The notes beneath the pieces are model-generated. The model was not told the origin of the DNA and made no database searches. It saw nothing but the letters and a program-made list of their open reading frames with translations. Of a stretch of DNA of 64,000 nt, positions 33,601 to 43,908 are shown in pieces; within the stretch, counting starts at the first letter, position 1; every line of letters begins with the position of its first letter. This stretch comes from Globisporangium splendens. Its lineage: Eukaryota > Oomycota > Peronosporomycetes > Pythiales > Pythiaceae. The position numbers were made by a program, and so were the translations under genes. The stretch is from the NCBI GenBank assembly GCA_006386115.1, contig VFIW01000069.1, forward strand, positions 1 to 64,000. The letters run 5' to 3'.

Positions 33601-35434
33601 TTACTACTGGCCACACATGTACAAGTGGGTACGCAAGTATGTGAGGACTTGCGAGGTCTGCCAACGAGTGAAACCTTCTGGTTCCACGCAGGCACCACTT
33701 CGTTCATTACCTGTCCCATCGGACAGTTGGAAGTCTGTGAGTATGGATTTCATATTCGGACTTCCAAGAGACAAACACGGACGCAATGGCATCCTTGTGT
33801 TTGTGGACCGATTCAGCAAGATGGTTCATCTTGCGCCTGTTTCGGACGAGATCTCTGCTGAGAAGACTGCCAAGGTCTTTGTAGACGTCGTATTCCGTCT
33901 ACACGGACTACCAGTCGAGATCGTGTCTGACCGTGACACCCGTTTCACGTCCAAGTTCTGGCGTGCACTGTTCGGACTTCTGGACACCAAGTTGTCCATG
34001 TCAACAGCGGCACACCCTGAAACGGACGGTCAAACAGAGCGAGTGAATCGCGTCCTCGAAGACGTGTTGCGCAGCTACGCAACGTCTTTCGGAGAGTGGA
34101 GTGAGTTTCTCCCTCTTGCCGAGTTTGCGTTGAACAACTCCACGCATGTCTCGACAGGTCACTCTCCATTTTATGTGAACTATGGCATTCATCCTCGAGT
34201 GCCTGCTTCCATAATGGGTGAGGTCTCTGCCTTAAGTGGGGGAGGGACTCCGGCTCATGGAAACAAGCCGAAGTCGTCTTACGACCTGAATGCTGCTTCC
34301 GAGTTGAAAGCGAACTTTGACTCGATGAAACCCCTCGACGACCTAACAAGTCGTGAAGGGCAGCAAGTCGATGACTTTATCGTGAGGAGACAAGCCGTTG
34401 TGAGGTTTGTTCGAGACGCAATCGCGAAGGCTCAGGATCTGCAAAAGGAACAAGCAGACAAGAGCGGAAGGAAAAACAAGCAAGTTTATAAGATCAATGA
34501 TCTTGTATTACTTAGCACGGCGAACCTGCCTGAACATGCAGTGTCCAACTTGGGAAGCTCGAAGCTTCTGCCAAGGTTCATTGGACCGTTCAAGGTAGTG
34601 AAATGCAATGGCGATGCCTACACGCTAGACATACCTACACGCATGCGTCTGCACCCAACATTTTATGTGGGTAGACTAAAGCCTTACCTTCCAAGTGGAT
34701 CTGCGGATCCTACGAGATCTTCCGCAAACGATCGAGCTGATCGTGAAGCTTCTCCACTTGATTGCGAAGAGCAAACAGCTCATCGCTCTGGAGATTCTTC
34801 TCGGCGTACAGGAGTTGCAGGACGTCGAAGGATTGGTCCTTCACTGCCTCCAACGCTTGAAGACGAGAATGGTACTCACCACGAAGTACCTCGAGAGCCG
34901 AACCTGCCTCTTCCACAGAGCGCAAAAGGCGATCGTGAGCCAACTCACGAGACTTCTCGTTCTTCTGGAGTCGGACAAGTTCGTCCTGAACCTGTTGGAA
35001 CCGTTCCTCGAAACGGGACTCCAAAGCCGAACACTGGGCAGAACCTTCTGTCAGGACGTCGATCTTCGACTCGTGATCGGCGACAAGGTTCTCGAGACTC
35101 TCGCAGTGTTCCTCAAGTGTCGAACAACGCTGCTGCAAAGCCTCGATTTGCCCACGATGAGCACTCTTCCACTTCCAGAGTCACTCAATCGTTTTCTCGT
35201 TCAGCCCCACCCCCGTTGTTAGACTCTCAGGGAGAGCATCGCTGGGTGGTTGAGTCGATTGTTGATCATGAAGATCGATCGACTCATCGTCGAGGAAAGA
35301 AGCAGTTGAACCATCAACGCTTCTACAGAGTTCGGTGGCGTGGATATCCACCGAGCTCGGACACGTGGGAGCCTCGTCAGACATTGGAGTCTGATGTTCC
35401 CGACGTGGTCCACAGCTATGAGAACTGCTTGTAG
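30397..35434 (+). pseudogene. Element B pol: protease, RT, RNase H, integrase, chromodomain
   Basis: The protease (DTGASNNF near 30860) is in the +1 frame relative to gag. A one-base insertion in a five-C run near 31815 shifts the frame just before the reverse transcriptase (AREYEDIFPDKVP). An in-frame TGA at 32372-32374 interrupts the RT two codons before FAPSYFDD, at a position usually holding Arg. RNase H, the integrase zinc finger and the DDE motifs (MDFIFG, VSDRDTRFTS, ETDGQTERVN) follow intact. After the integrase tail there is a 170-residue disordered linker rich in Ser, Arg and Pro. A chromodomain (YRVRWRGYPPSSDTWEP) then ends the frame at 35434. The linker is unusual and overlaps the antisense frame at 34710-35876. 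Confidence 0.92.
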
Positions 35435-35876
35435 CGTCGCCAGGGGCGACACTACGACGACCAGAGCTAGGATTCGCTCTGTCGTCAGCGGGAGTTCTTC
35501 TTTCGGCACGAGCATTGCCACGACGAAGAAGACGCTCCATCTTGTTCTCGTTCTCAAGACGAACAAATGTTCGCCATGAGTCTCTCTGAGCTACGATGGG
35601 TTGGTTCGGATCATCGCGATCGTTGATCCGACGCCAACTGAAGAACCGCTCCTTGTAGAACTCGAGCTCCCCCTTCTTCTTCAGAATGGGAGAAATGTCG
35701 AAGAGTTCTGGAGCTGTCTGCTGTCACTTGGACGACGGACGTTCTTCACGGTTCACTTGGTCACTTGGTCGCTTCATTGCCAATTGCAAAGTGAACTGCT
35801 CCGAAAGGTCTGCAAAAGTACGCAAGGTACTTGTGACTTTGAGGAGGGGATGATGCAATGGGCTATAACCAGCCAT
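34710..35876 (-). CDS. Antisense coiled-coil frame of element B (two in-frame TGA)
   Basis: One frame on the opposite strand stays open from an ATG inside the 3' LTR (35876-35874) to a stop at 34712-34710. It has only two interruptions, both TGA (35726-35724 and 35183-35181), so about 386 sense codons. The first part (50 codons, then up to about 35500) looks globular and charged (FYKERFFSWRRINDRDDP, then SWRTFVRLENE). The middle lies opposite the chromodomain and is low complexity. The last 156 codons form a regular heptad coiled coil with stretches such as LEEHCESLENLVADHESKI and LHDQLDRLRK. The sense strand over the coiled coil is disordered linker. Antisense genes between pol and 3' LTR are described in some plant Gypsy elements (Grande, RIRE2, Retand); I know of none like this in oomycetes. 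It could be a captured host gene or an overprinted frame. Confidence 0.5.
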
Positions 35877-36235
35877 TACATGAAGGTGGATCTGTCCTCA
35901 GATCTAGTGTGGCACACACCACCTTCAGCGTGCATTGTGGAGACACAAATAACAAAGGGATTACAGTAATACAGTCCCCATATGCACATGTGACGTCAGA
36001 AGATGACGTCACGAGTGTTCTCTGTGCTGATCAGTGCAGAATGTTGTTCTCATGTACTAATCAGTACAGAGTGATAACATCCATGTACTAATCAAGTACT
36101 GAGTGATGGTTCCTACTTGGGAAACTGCACTGGTGATGAGACCGACGTGTGTCTGCCACCTAGAGTGAGTGGCGAGAGCCAATCTCTTTGCAGGGAATTT
36201 TCCACAGGACTTCAAGTTCAAGTCTCCAGAAAATC
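35854..36235 (+). mobile_element. Element B 3' LTR, truncated
   Basis: It starts TGCAATGGGC right after the purine tract GAGGAGGGGATGA, matches the 5' LTR for about 380 bases (with paired CRE-like sites at 35992-36012), then stops matching at about 36235 where an inverted LTR begins. The 3' terminal part is missing. Confidence 0.8.
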
Positions 36236-36845
36236 CTGTGAGAGGCTATCCGAGACAGCCTCAAACACGGCACGCACGCTTGCGCTTGAGAGGAAGACTT
36301 GAGAGGAACTTGGCAAAAATGCAACTGAATTGAAATGAGCTTATGGTTCCTGACACTACATATAAAACACCACTAGGACTCCTAGAGGTTTTACAACTAA
36401 AACCTAAACATGCAGAAATAAAACCTGTGAATCTGATATATAAAACCTTGGGTACACTGAGGTTGAACCTACGGGATCTTCGAGAAACTTGAACTTGAAG
36501 TACCGCGAAGATTCCTTGCGAAGTGACTGGCTCACGCCACTCACTTCAGGTGGTAGAGACACGTCCGTCTCGTCACCAGTGTTGTTTCCCCAAGTAGGAA
36601 CCATCATTCACATGTCTTGAGTACTGTTGTGCGTAATCACGCCGAATCTCAATGATTGCGAGCGACCAACACTCAACTCAGACACAGATTGCTCTGACGT
36701 CAGACGATGACGTCACCTGTGCATGTGGGGATTACTCTTATGTGTTTCACCCAATATCTTCGCACCCACAATGCACTTCCACAAGGTGGTGTGTGACACA
36801 CACAAAGAGCCAAGTTGCATGTAGCGGCAGCCTTAGCCCATTACA
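36236..36845 (-). mobile_element. Inverted, diverged B-family LTR
   Basis: About 610 bases in reverse orientation, ending CCCATTACA at 36845. It is clearly more diverged than the other copies. It still has the paired TGACGTCA sites (around 36697-36717). Its inner (3') terminus of about 30 bases is missing at the join with the truncated 3' LTR. A partial repeat of its outer end follows at 36846-36885. Confidence 0.75.
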
Positions 36846-37610
36846 GTCACCTTGCATGTAATGGCAGCCTTAGCCCATTATACTGCTTTATGGACACCGA
36901 GCTTGAAGATGACTGCACGTGGGCGCTCCAAGAATTCAAACGCCCATGCTGGCCACCATGCAATTCTCAGTGGAACCAAGAGTGGCTCTGGCTGATTGTG
37001 AGCGGACGTTGATCATTGCAATTCGTTTCGTCTTCCCGCTTTCGACGCATGTATTGTGCTTTGGCATATTGCAAAAAACATATCAGCCAATTGCAAAAAA
37101 CATTTCCCAACAAACGAATAAAAGGATCTCATCGAATACAAGGAGTACACATGGGACGTAAATGTAGGTACTGTAAGCAGAAAGCTCATCACAACAGGAC
37201 TTCATGCCCTCAGAGAAAACAAGCCGAAAACTAAGATGAGATACAACAACCGCCAGCAGTTGCTGTCCCTACGCAAAGAGCACACTGGGCTCACACACAG
37301 CGAGATATCCAGGTGGCTATCTTCTCTTACACACCAATAAATACAACAATTACATTGCATTGTTCGGGCACAGTCTGAGCAGGTTGAGTAGGAAGCAGAT
37401 GAGTCAGATGGACCGGTATCTTACGGTATCCGATGTGATAGGTTTTATGCTGTACAATAGGTCCTTCGCAATTAGATAGTTCAATCATATATCTGTTTTA
37501 AGGAGGTTGCGGTTATGTATTCCTTTTTTGCAAATTTGACAAATGGTTATGCAAGTGTGGCTATTTGGCAACCTCGCTCAGGTCGATTAGCCACCCTCGG
37601 AATAAACACC
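36846..37610. other. Remnant region with zinc-knuckle and HTH-like scraps
   Basis: Near 37150-37230 a short forward frame ends in a Cys/His cluster (KCRYCKQKAHHNRTSCPQRK) that looks like a transposon or SWIM-type zinc knuckle. Near 37235-37330 another short frame looks helical (LLSLRKEHTGLTHSEISRWL), reminiscent of a transposase DNA-binding domain. Neither has a complete gene around it. Confidence 0.35.
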
Positions 37611-37618
37611 GAATGTAG

Positions 37619-40325
37619 TGCAGGTTCTTTATCGGAAAATCGAAGCGAGTGACGAAATACACGGCGTTGAACTCCAGGCAGCAGGATGCGCAACTGAAGT
37701 CAGAATTGGAGGATACGCAGACGACACGACCATTTATCTTAGCGATCCCAAGGATATTAGTGCCGTGTTTGCAATCCTGGACAAATATGGAGCAGCTTCT
37801 GGTCTTCGAGTCAATCGGCACAAATCTGCAGTATTACCGCTGAACAAGGAATATAGCTCCACCGAAGAGTCAGTCAGTGACATTCATGTGCTACAACGTG
37901 AGGAACATTGCCGCTACCTCGGCATCCAAGTCAGACAAACGCCTTCGAATGCAAGTAACTGGTCCAAGTGCATCCAAGCCTTACGTGTCAGACTTCGACT
38001 TGCGCGTCTCAAAACTCACTCTGTCGCCCAACGCGCAGCAATTGACAGTGCCGTCATCATACCCAAAGTGCTTTACGTGGCCAGGCACTCCTGGCCCTCT
38101 ACGGCTATTGTCAATCAGCTACACGACCTACCGAAACAATTTGTCTGGGGCTCAAGGAATGGTAAGCCTGCGAAACCGTGGATGAAGGAAGAACAAGCTG
38201 AGCTCAAAAAAATGAATGGAGGCTTGTCGGTACCCAACATCAGAACTGAACTGATGACGATGAGTGCCACAGCAGTCTCCAAATGGGCAATCACTACCTC
38301 TCACATCGATCAGGTCATCGGGAAAATCTTGCTGCACAACACAAGGGCTTCTTCGACGTACATCACGCCGCTCGATGCAATCCCAAGGCGGCCACTCCAG
38401 CTTCGTGATAACATCTGGACAACTGGCGCGGCATTATGTGCGTCGCTCCATTCTCGACCCTACGAGCCCAGAGAACGTGATAATGTACGTTGGTGTTACG
38501 AGCACTTCAAGTCGACAATTGTGCAGACTCAATGGGATGGCGATGTGTTCCAGATCGACCTCAGCTCTAAAATGTCTGACAGGCTTCCAGGTATCATCGC
38601 TGAAGGCGCTCGAGCGGTTATGTGCTACGTTGGTATCCAACTTCCCACAGCTTCTGTATCGACCACAGCAAACAAATGTGCTTCGGCTGTACAACGGGCA
38701 ACGTCATTATAACCACGAATGGCATCTGAACACCAGTGAAGCAACTCTGACCCACGTCGACACGACCCTAGTCAAAGCTACGCATACAGTTCACTCCGCA
38801 ACGGACTGTGACGTCATGGCAACAAGAGACTTGAACGGGCAGAAGGTCTCGTTCCATGCACATCCACGCTTCACAAGAATCGTGCAACTATGGAGTGGCA
38901 ACGGACGATACAATACCACCAGATCTTTCTATCGGCAACAAGTTGCAGCAACGAGGACACAAATTGGCAAAGATACTCGAGATGCAGCAGTCAACAAAGC
39001 TGTCCATACATTAGGATCTCTGTGGCCAGGACTGCAATTAATCCAATGGAGCGAATTACACAACATCCCAGGGATTACTGTTTATACCGTCCAGACTCTT
39101 CTCCGACTGAAAGCCAACCGACTCTCCATGTGGAACTATGAGAAAGCTGATCTATCCTGCTCGAATCCCGAATGTTCCCAAGTTGTCCAATCTTCTGTTT
39201 CAACATCTATTCTGGGAGTGTCCGAAAGCCAAACTGGTGTGGAACTACTTTTATGCGCTATGGACGAAGATCGGAATCACTCCTGGTCACGACCCCGCAA
39301 TCTGGATCTTCAGTCTGGATCTACCAGATACTCCAAGGCATGCATGGGCCACGATCAAGAGACACATTATCGGACACAAGTTCTCCAATGAACATCTCCA
39401 AGATCATCTCTATCCCGTCGCACACATGCTGTGTCGATATATGAGCGCGTCGCTCATACAATCCATTTGGTGTGCGCATCTGCGACGCATGGATTCGGAT
39501 CCAATCAAATCGACTGCTGAGATGGCGATCATGATGACCAGATTAGAGGCAGGAATGCAAAACCTCACACGACTCGCTGAAGCGCAAGCTGGAGACTCGG
39601 ACGGTCACACGGTTGCGGCAGTTCTCAAGGTCTATGTCGACTGCTTTCTCAGCCAAACCGACGCCATCCCCTTGACTCCAAGTGATACTCGCGGCGTTTA
39701 CCTGTTGTTTTTCGATGGTGGATCACGCGGCAATCCAGGACCATGAGGGACTGGATCCATTATCGTGCGTGTCCATAAGGACTCGCACACAGCCAGTTTA
39801 ATTTGGGCCGCGAGCATGGCGTATAGCAGGAAGGACACGACCAACAGCTTTGCCGAGTACTGGGGTCTCATACACGGACTCCGAGAAGCCCAACGCAGTC
39901 ACTTCGAACCGTTGTACGTGATTGGAGACAGTGCGCTCATTATCTCCCAACAGCGAATGCATCGGTCCCCTCGACAGCACCGATTGGCACGTTTATACCT
40001 GACAAGTCGACGACTCGCGGATTGCATCGACATCCGAGGATGGTACCATCACTACCGTGCCTTCAACAAGATGGTGGACTCAGCCGCCAACCTAGCCATG
40101 GATACCAGAACCTCAACGCAGGTTCACTTCCCAACTCATCGAGCTGCTTTCAACAATCTCACCCATGATCTTGACAACGACGTCATGCATTGGCTTATGC
40201 GAAGTTCGGAAGACCCAAGGTCATTGGACAACACAAGGCAGCCTCACATAGGACCAAGAGAACATGCCATCCTGGTCAAAGATTATTTAGCAGTTAGAAG
40301 TGATCTAGTGCAATCCGCGCTATAG
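37619..40325 (+). pseudogene. LINE-2 RT C-terminus and RNase H, broken
   Basis: It begins right before the catalytic YADD box (GGYADDTTIYL near 37710). The frame carries the thumb and connection regions, shifts near 38690 and again near 39165, and passes a zf-RVT Cys/His region (CSNPECS...HLFWECP). It then enters an RNase H domain starting LLFFDGGSRGNPGP. An in-frame TGA (39744-39746) falls within the conserved glycine run, and the rest of RNase H (AEYWGLIHGL, VIGDSALI) continues in the same frame to 40325. RNase H at the end of an L1-like ORF is known from plant and oomycete LINEs. The copy is inactive. Confidence 0.88.
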
Positions 40326-40470
40326 ACACATTTACACTCCTAGATGAAATTCGCAATGAAGATAAGGTAGGAGAATGGATATTGTAGGTCACGAAGATGA
40401 ACCTAAATATACCTCACCTTATAAAGATATAAAGATAAATATACCTCACCTTATAAAGATAAAGATAAAG
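37619..40470 (+). mobile_element. LINE-2: 5'-truncated L1-like element with RNase H
   Basis: The element starts within the reverse transcriptase just before its catalytic box and ends in simple-sequence TAAAGATAAAG repeats near 40470. GAATGTAG at 37611-37618 and 40470-40477 may be its target duplication. Confidence 0.75.
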
Positions 40471-40596
40471 AATGTAGCGCTGTGTTTATTGCGTAACTCC
40501 ATAAATAGTATTCTTCCGTAATTACACCCACAAGAACGAATATACCCGTGAATAATCATCATTTGCCGACTTCAAAGACCCGACCACAAATAGACA

Positions 40597-40715
40597 GCAT
40601 CGTGAGCGCTGCTGCTGCGCTGCACGCGAATAAGCGGCTTCTGATGGCCACAGCCAAGAACGTTCGCGTGCGGCGTTGACGCCACCAAGCTCACCCTAGT
40701 TTTCAATATGTGTCC
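40597..40715 (+). pseudogene. Remnant of aminotransferase first exon
   Basis: This stretch aligns with the first exon start of the intact gene at 43909, including the Ala-rich GCTGCTGCTGCGCTGC region and the bases after AAGAACG. The start codon is changed to GTG, an internal stretch is deleted, and similarity fades after about 40715. Its upstream sequence also matches the upstream region of the intact gene (CGTAATTACACC against CGTAATTGCACC). Confidence 0.8.
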
Positions 40716-41759
40716 AGGTTTCGGTCAACGATTCAGTGCGTCCTCAGAAGTGTGATCACTGTGATAAACGAGTGCCCACAGCTGACCTCATGATTCATTT
40801 CATTGTGAGGAGCGGAATGTTGTCAATGTTCATGTGTTGTGGCTCTGCTCAAGGTGAGCGATGCGGCTGGACTCACGGAAAAACGTATTTAACCTCATGG
40901 AGGTCTGTGTGAACACGAACAGTGTGCCGTGTGTGTGTTTGTTCCTTGACCCACTGAGCATGCCCTTTCGTGCCAAGCGGGATCGCATGAAAAGCAGCAT
41001 GAGTAGTGCAACATGCCACTACATGTAATTAAAAGAAAGACACTGTTTGAACGCTTCGCACGGTTTTGAAACACCGCAATCGAGATTACTGTGTTGCGCG
41101 ATTGCTTACGATCGCCTTGGATGCAAATCAGCCATTCCGTTGGTACTGCAAGGTGCTGCTGACCCAAGTGAACTGCTCAGGTGGTTATGGACGCGCTCAT
41201 GTGAGATGGGGGCTCCGAGCAGATCATCTGAACAAGCCAGTTCAAACGAGACTGTTAACACACGAAGATTATACCTGTATACGTATACTCAACGGCTAAC
41301 TACTTCAAATTCGTATGCAGAGCAATTCGGACAGTTTCCGGAAGGACTGAACCATCAGAACCTCCCTTTCTTGAGGCGGGCATGAGCGCTCAAGCACAAC
41401 CTCAATACCGTTCGTTCGTTCACTCGGTGGTGAAGGGACGAAAGTGGGACGGACTGCGGCATCAAGCGACGGGCAGGAAAGGGGTCTCTACTCTTACATC
41501 ATGGGAAGTGCGGCGGGCGACTGGTGCGTGCGTTACGAAGCACGATAAGCAAGCGCCAAATGCTTGAAGCACCTTCCTTCCTGGTCATCATTTATGCGTA
41601 AAGCACCCCCTTCCCCATCCGAGTTCCCACTCAGATGACGGTCATCAGTGAGAAGACAGTATGCCAGGCTTTTGCGTTGACAGATCGCAATGATGCTGAT
41701 GGGAAGGCGGCTCGAATCTCTGATGGGTTTTCTTCCCAATGGCTCCGTTACTTGTTAAC
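40716..41759. pseudogene. Degenerate gene fragment, copy 2, and phosphatase copy 2 upstream region
   Basis: It is alignable in patches to 13480-14506 (for example GTGCCAAGCGGGA, GTACTGCAAGGTGCTGCTGACC and GAACAAGCCAGTTCAA). Coding capacity is even lower than in copy 1. No gene is supported. It marks the start of the second duplication unit. Confidence 0.5.
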
Positions 41760-43591
41760 TTGCATTGACACAAACACCAGCAGCTACAAGATGCCTCGTA
41801 CTCTTCTCTCCGCTACGACCGTCGCCGTGGCCACCGTTTTTGGTGTCGCCTCCGCCGCCGTCTCCCAGGTCCACTTGGGTCTATCGAGCGCCAAGGTCGG
41901 TTGCGCGAACGGTATCTCCGTCTCGTTCGCGAGCGACGTCTCCACGGCGTACACGGTGACGGCCACCCCCAACTCGGCCAGCGTCGCGACCAAGACCGTG
42001 CAGAGTACCTCGGTCTCGTACCACCTGAGCGAGGCTCAGTTCAACTACACGTACGACTCGCCTTCGCTGCACACGGCGCTGCTGTGCGACCTACCAGGCA
42101 GACAGCAGTACGCGTACTCGATTGGTACCGAGTTCACTGGAACCTTCACCACGCCTCCACACGCTGGCGCTGACGATGTTGAGACCATTCTCGGTGTCGT
42201 CGGTGACCCGGGTGACACCACGTACTCGGAGACCACGCTCTCGGAGATGGTCAAGCCGTTCGAGGGCAAGAGCATCCAGGCGCTGGTCATCGCCGGTGAC
42301 TACTCGTACGCTAACGGCGAGCACCGTCAGTGGGACAACTGGTTCAACGAGCAGATGAACGTTTCGAAGTCGATCCCGTTCACGGGTATCAACGGCAACC
42401 ACGAGACCGTGACCTCGTCGGGTCACTTGAACGCGCCGCCATACCCAGCGGATCACACGCTCGAGGCTGAAAACTACTTGGGCTACATCAAGCGCGTGTA
42501 CACGCCGATCTCGGAGAAGTCCAGAGCCGACTTGAAGACCTGGTACTCGCTCGACATTGGTCTCATCCACTCGGTCTTCCTCGACGACTACACTGGCAGC
42601 AACGGCACGAACACTTCGGTCATTGGCACTGAGCGGTGGTTGGCGTACCGTGAGGAGCAACTCGCGTGGCTCAAGGCCGATCTTGCGGCCGTCGATCGCT
42701 CCGTGACCCCATGGGTGATCGTGTTCAAGCACAACCCATACTACAACACGTGGAGCAACCACCAGTGCCAGTGCTCGTCGACGATCTTCGACATCAACGA
42801 CGCTGATGCCGCCAACTGCTGGAAGGGCGTGTACTTCTCGGGCACCCCATACTCAGAGCCACACTGCGGTCTGCAAGCCAAGTTTGAGGATGTCTACTCG
42901 CAGTACAAGGTCAACATCGTCATGGCTGGTCACGTGCACGGCTACGAACGCACCAACAAGATCTACAAGAACAAGGTGGACACGACCAACGGTGTGTACT
43001 ACGTGACCACGGGTGGTGGCGGCAACTACGAAGGACACGCCGGTCCTCGCCTCGCTGCCTCGAAGGTTCCATCGTGGTCGCTCGCCAACAACAACGTGAC
43101 CTTTGGTGCGTCGCGTGTGATCGCCACGCGCAAGTCGCTCCGTGCCGTGTGGTTCGCCAACGATTTCTTGAACGAAGTGTCGGCCGTCGCTACTGATGGC
43201 TTCACGATCAACGCTGATGGTTCGGACGTCATCACGTGGTCACAAACCCCCTCGACGCCATCGACCGCCGCTCCAGCTACTCCAGCCACGACTTCTCCAG
43301 CTACTCCAGCCACCACTTCTCCAGTCTCCCCATCGACGCCAGCAACCATTGCTCCAGCTACTCCATCGACGCCAGCCACCACTGCTCCAGTCTCCCCATC
43401 GACGACCTCTCCATCGACTCCGTCGACCCCAGCTCCAACTACGTCGAAGCCATCGACTCCATCCCCAACCACCACGGCTCCAGTCACTCCTGGCACCCAG
43501 CGTCCTTCGTGCTAAGCGGAGCTCCTCTCTGAACAGAGCTCCTCAGTTTTGCTTTTCGGTATCATGGAGACACTCGGAATCCCCATTTTGC
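41760..43591. repeat. Near-identical duplication block, copy 2
   Basis: 1832 bases matching 14507-16305. The 33-base size difference is one added unit in the Ser/Thr/Pro tail of the encoded protein. Confidence 0.9.
41791..43515 (+). CDS. Secreted purple acid phosphatase, copy 2
   Basis: 574 aa with signal peptide and the same five metal-binding motifs as copy 1. Differences I can see are one residue in the signal peptide (A to V), one before the second metal motif (LVIAGDYSY instead of LVVAGDYSY), and an 11-residue insertion in the C-terminal repeat tail. Other differences are silent. The frame is open upstream to an ATG at 41635, but the signal peptide makes 41791 the likely start. It is followed 393 bases later by the intact aminotransferase-like gene, so this unit keeps the original gene order. 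Confidence 0.93.
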   Translation: MPRTLLSATTVAVATVFGVASAAVSQVHLGLSSAKVGCANGISVSFASDVSTAYTVTATPNSASVATKTVQSTSVSYHLSEAQFNYTYDSPSLHTALLCDLPGRQQYAYSIGTEFTGTFTTPPHAGADDVETILGVVGDPGDTTYSETTLSEMVKPFEGKSIQALVIAGDYSYANGEHRQWDNWFNEQMNVSKSIPFTGINGNHETVTSSGHLNAPPYPADHTLEAENYLGYIKRVYTPISEKSRADLKTWYSLDIGLIHSVFLDDYTGSNGTNTSVIGTERWLAYREEQLAWLKADLAAVDRSVTPWVIVFKHNPYYNTWSNHQCQCSSTIFDINDADAANCWKGVYFSGTPYSEPHCGLQAKFEDVYSQYKVNIVMAGHVHGYERTNKIYKNKVDTTNGVYYVTTGGGGNYEGHAGPRLAASKVPSWSLANNNVTFGASRVIATRKSLRAVWFANDFLNEVSAVATDGFTINADGSDVITWSQTPSTPSTAAPATPATTSPATPATTSPVSPSTPATIAPATPSTPATTAPVSPSTTSPSTPSTPAPTTSKPSTPSPTTTAPVTPGTQRPSC

Positions 43592-43908
43592 GTCGCGTGC
43601 CAAAAACCAACAGAAACAATTCCGTTTTGCTTGTTCTGGACCCATCTTGTCCCTTGTTGCTTGTTCCTAGGCAGCAGCAACTTGCTGCTGACTCACTTTT
43701 TGTTCATGGTGGTCTCACATGTAAATACGAGCTAAAGCCCGTTTGTTTTACTCAGCTTCATAAACATATTTAAGGTCCGTAATTGCACCGAACTTGTCCA
43801 CTTCTTACCGTAAATAGTCTATTTGATAGGTATGTGCGACCACTGCAACGAATCACCAGGAACACCTTGCCCCATTTGCCGACCTCAAAGCCGCCATCGT
43901 CGAGCATC
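43592..43908. other. Upstream region of the aminotransferase-like gene
   Basis: About 317 bases: phosphatase copy 2 3' flank, then the likely promoter. Part of it is conserved at 40510-40600 upstream of the remnant. Confidence 0.5.
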
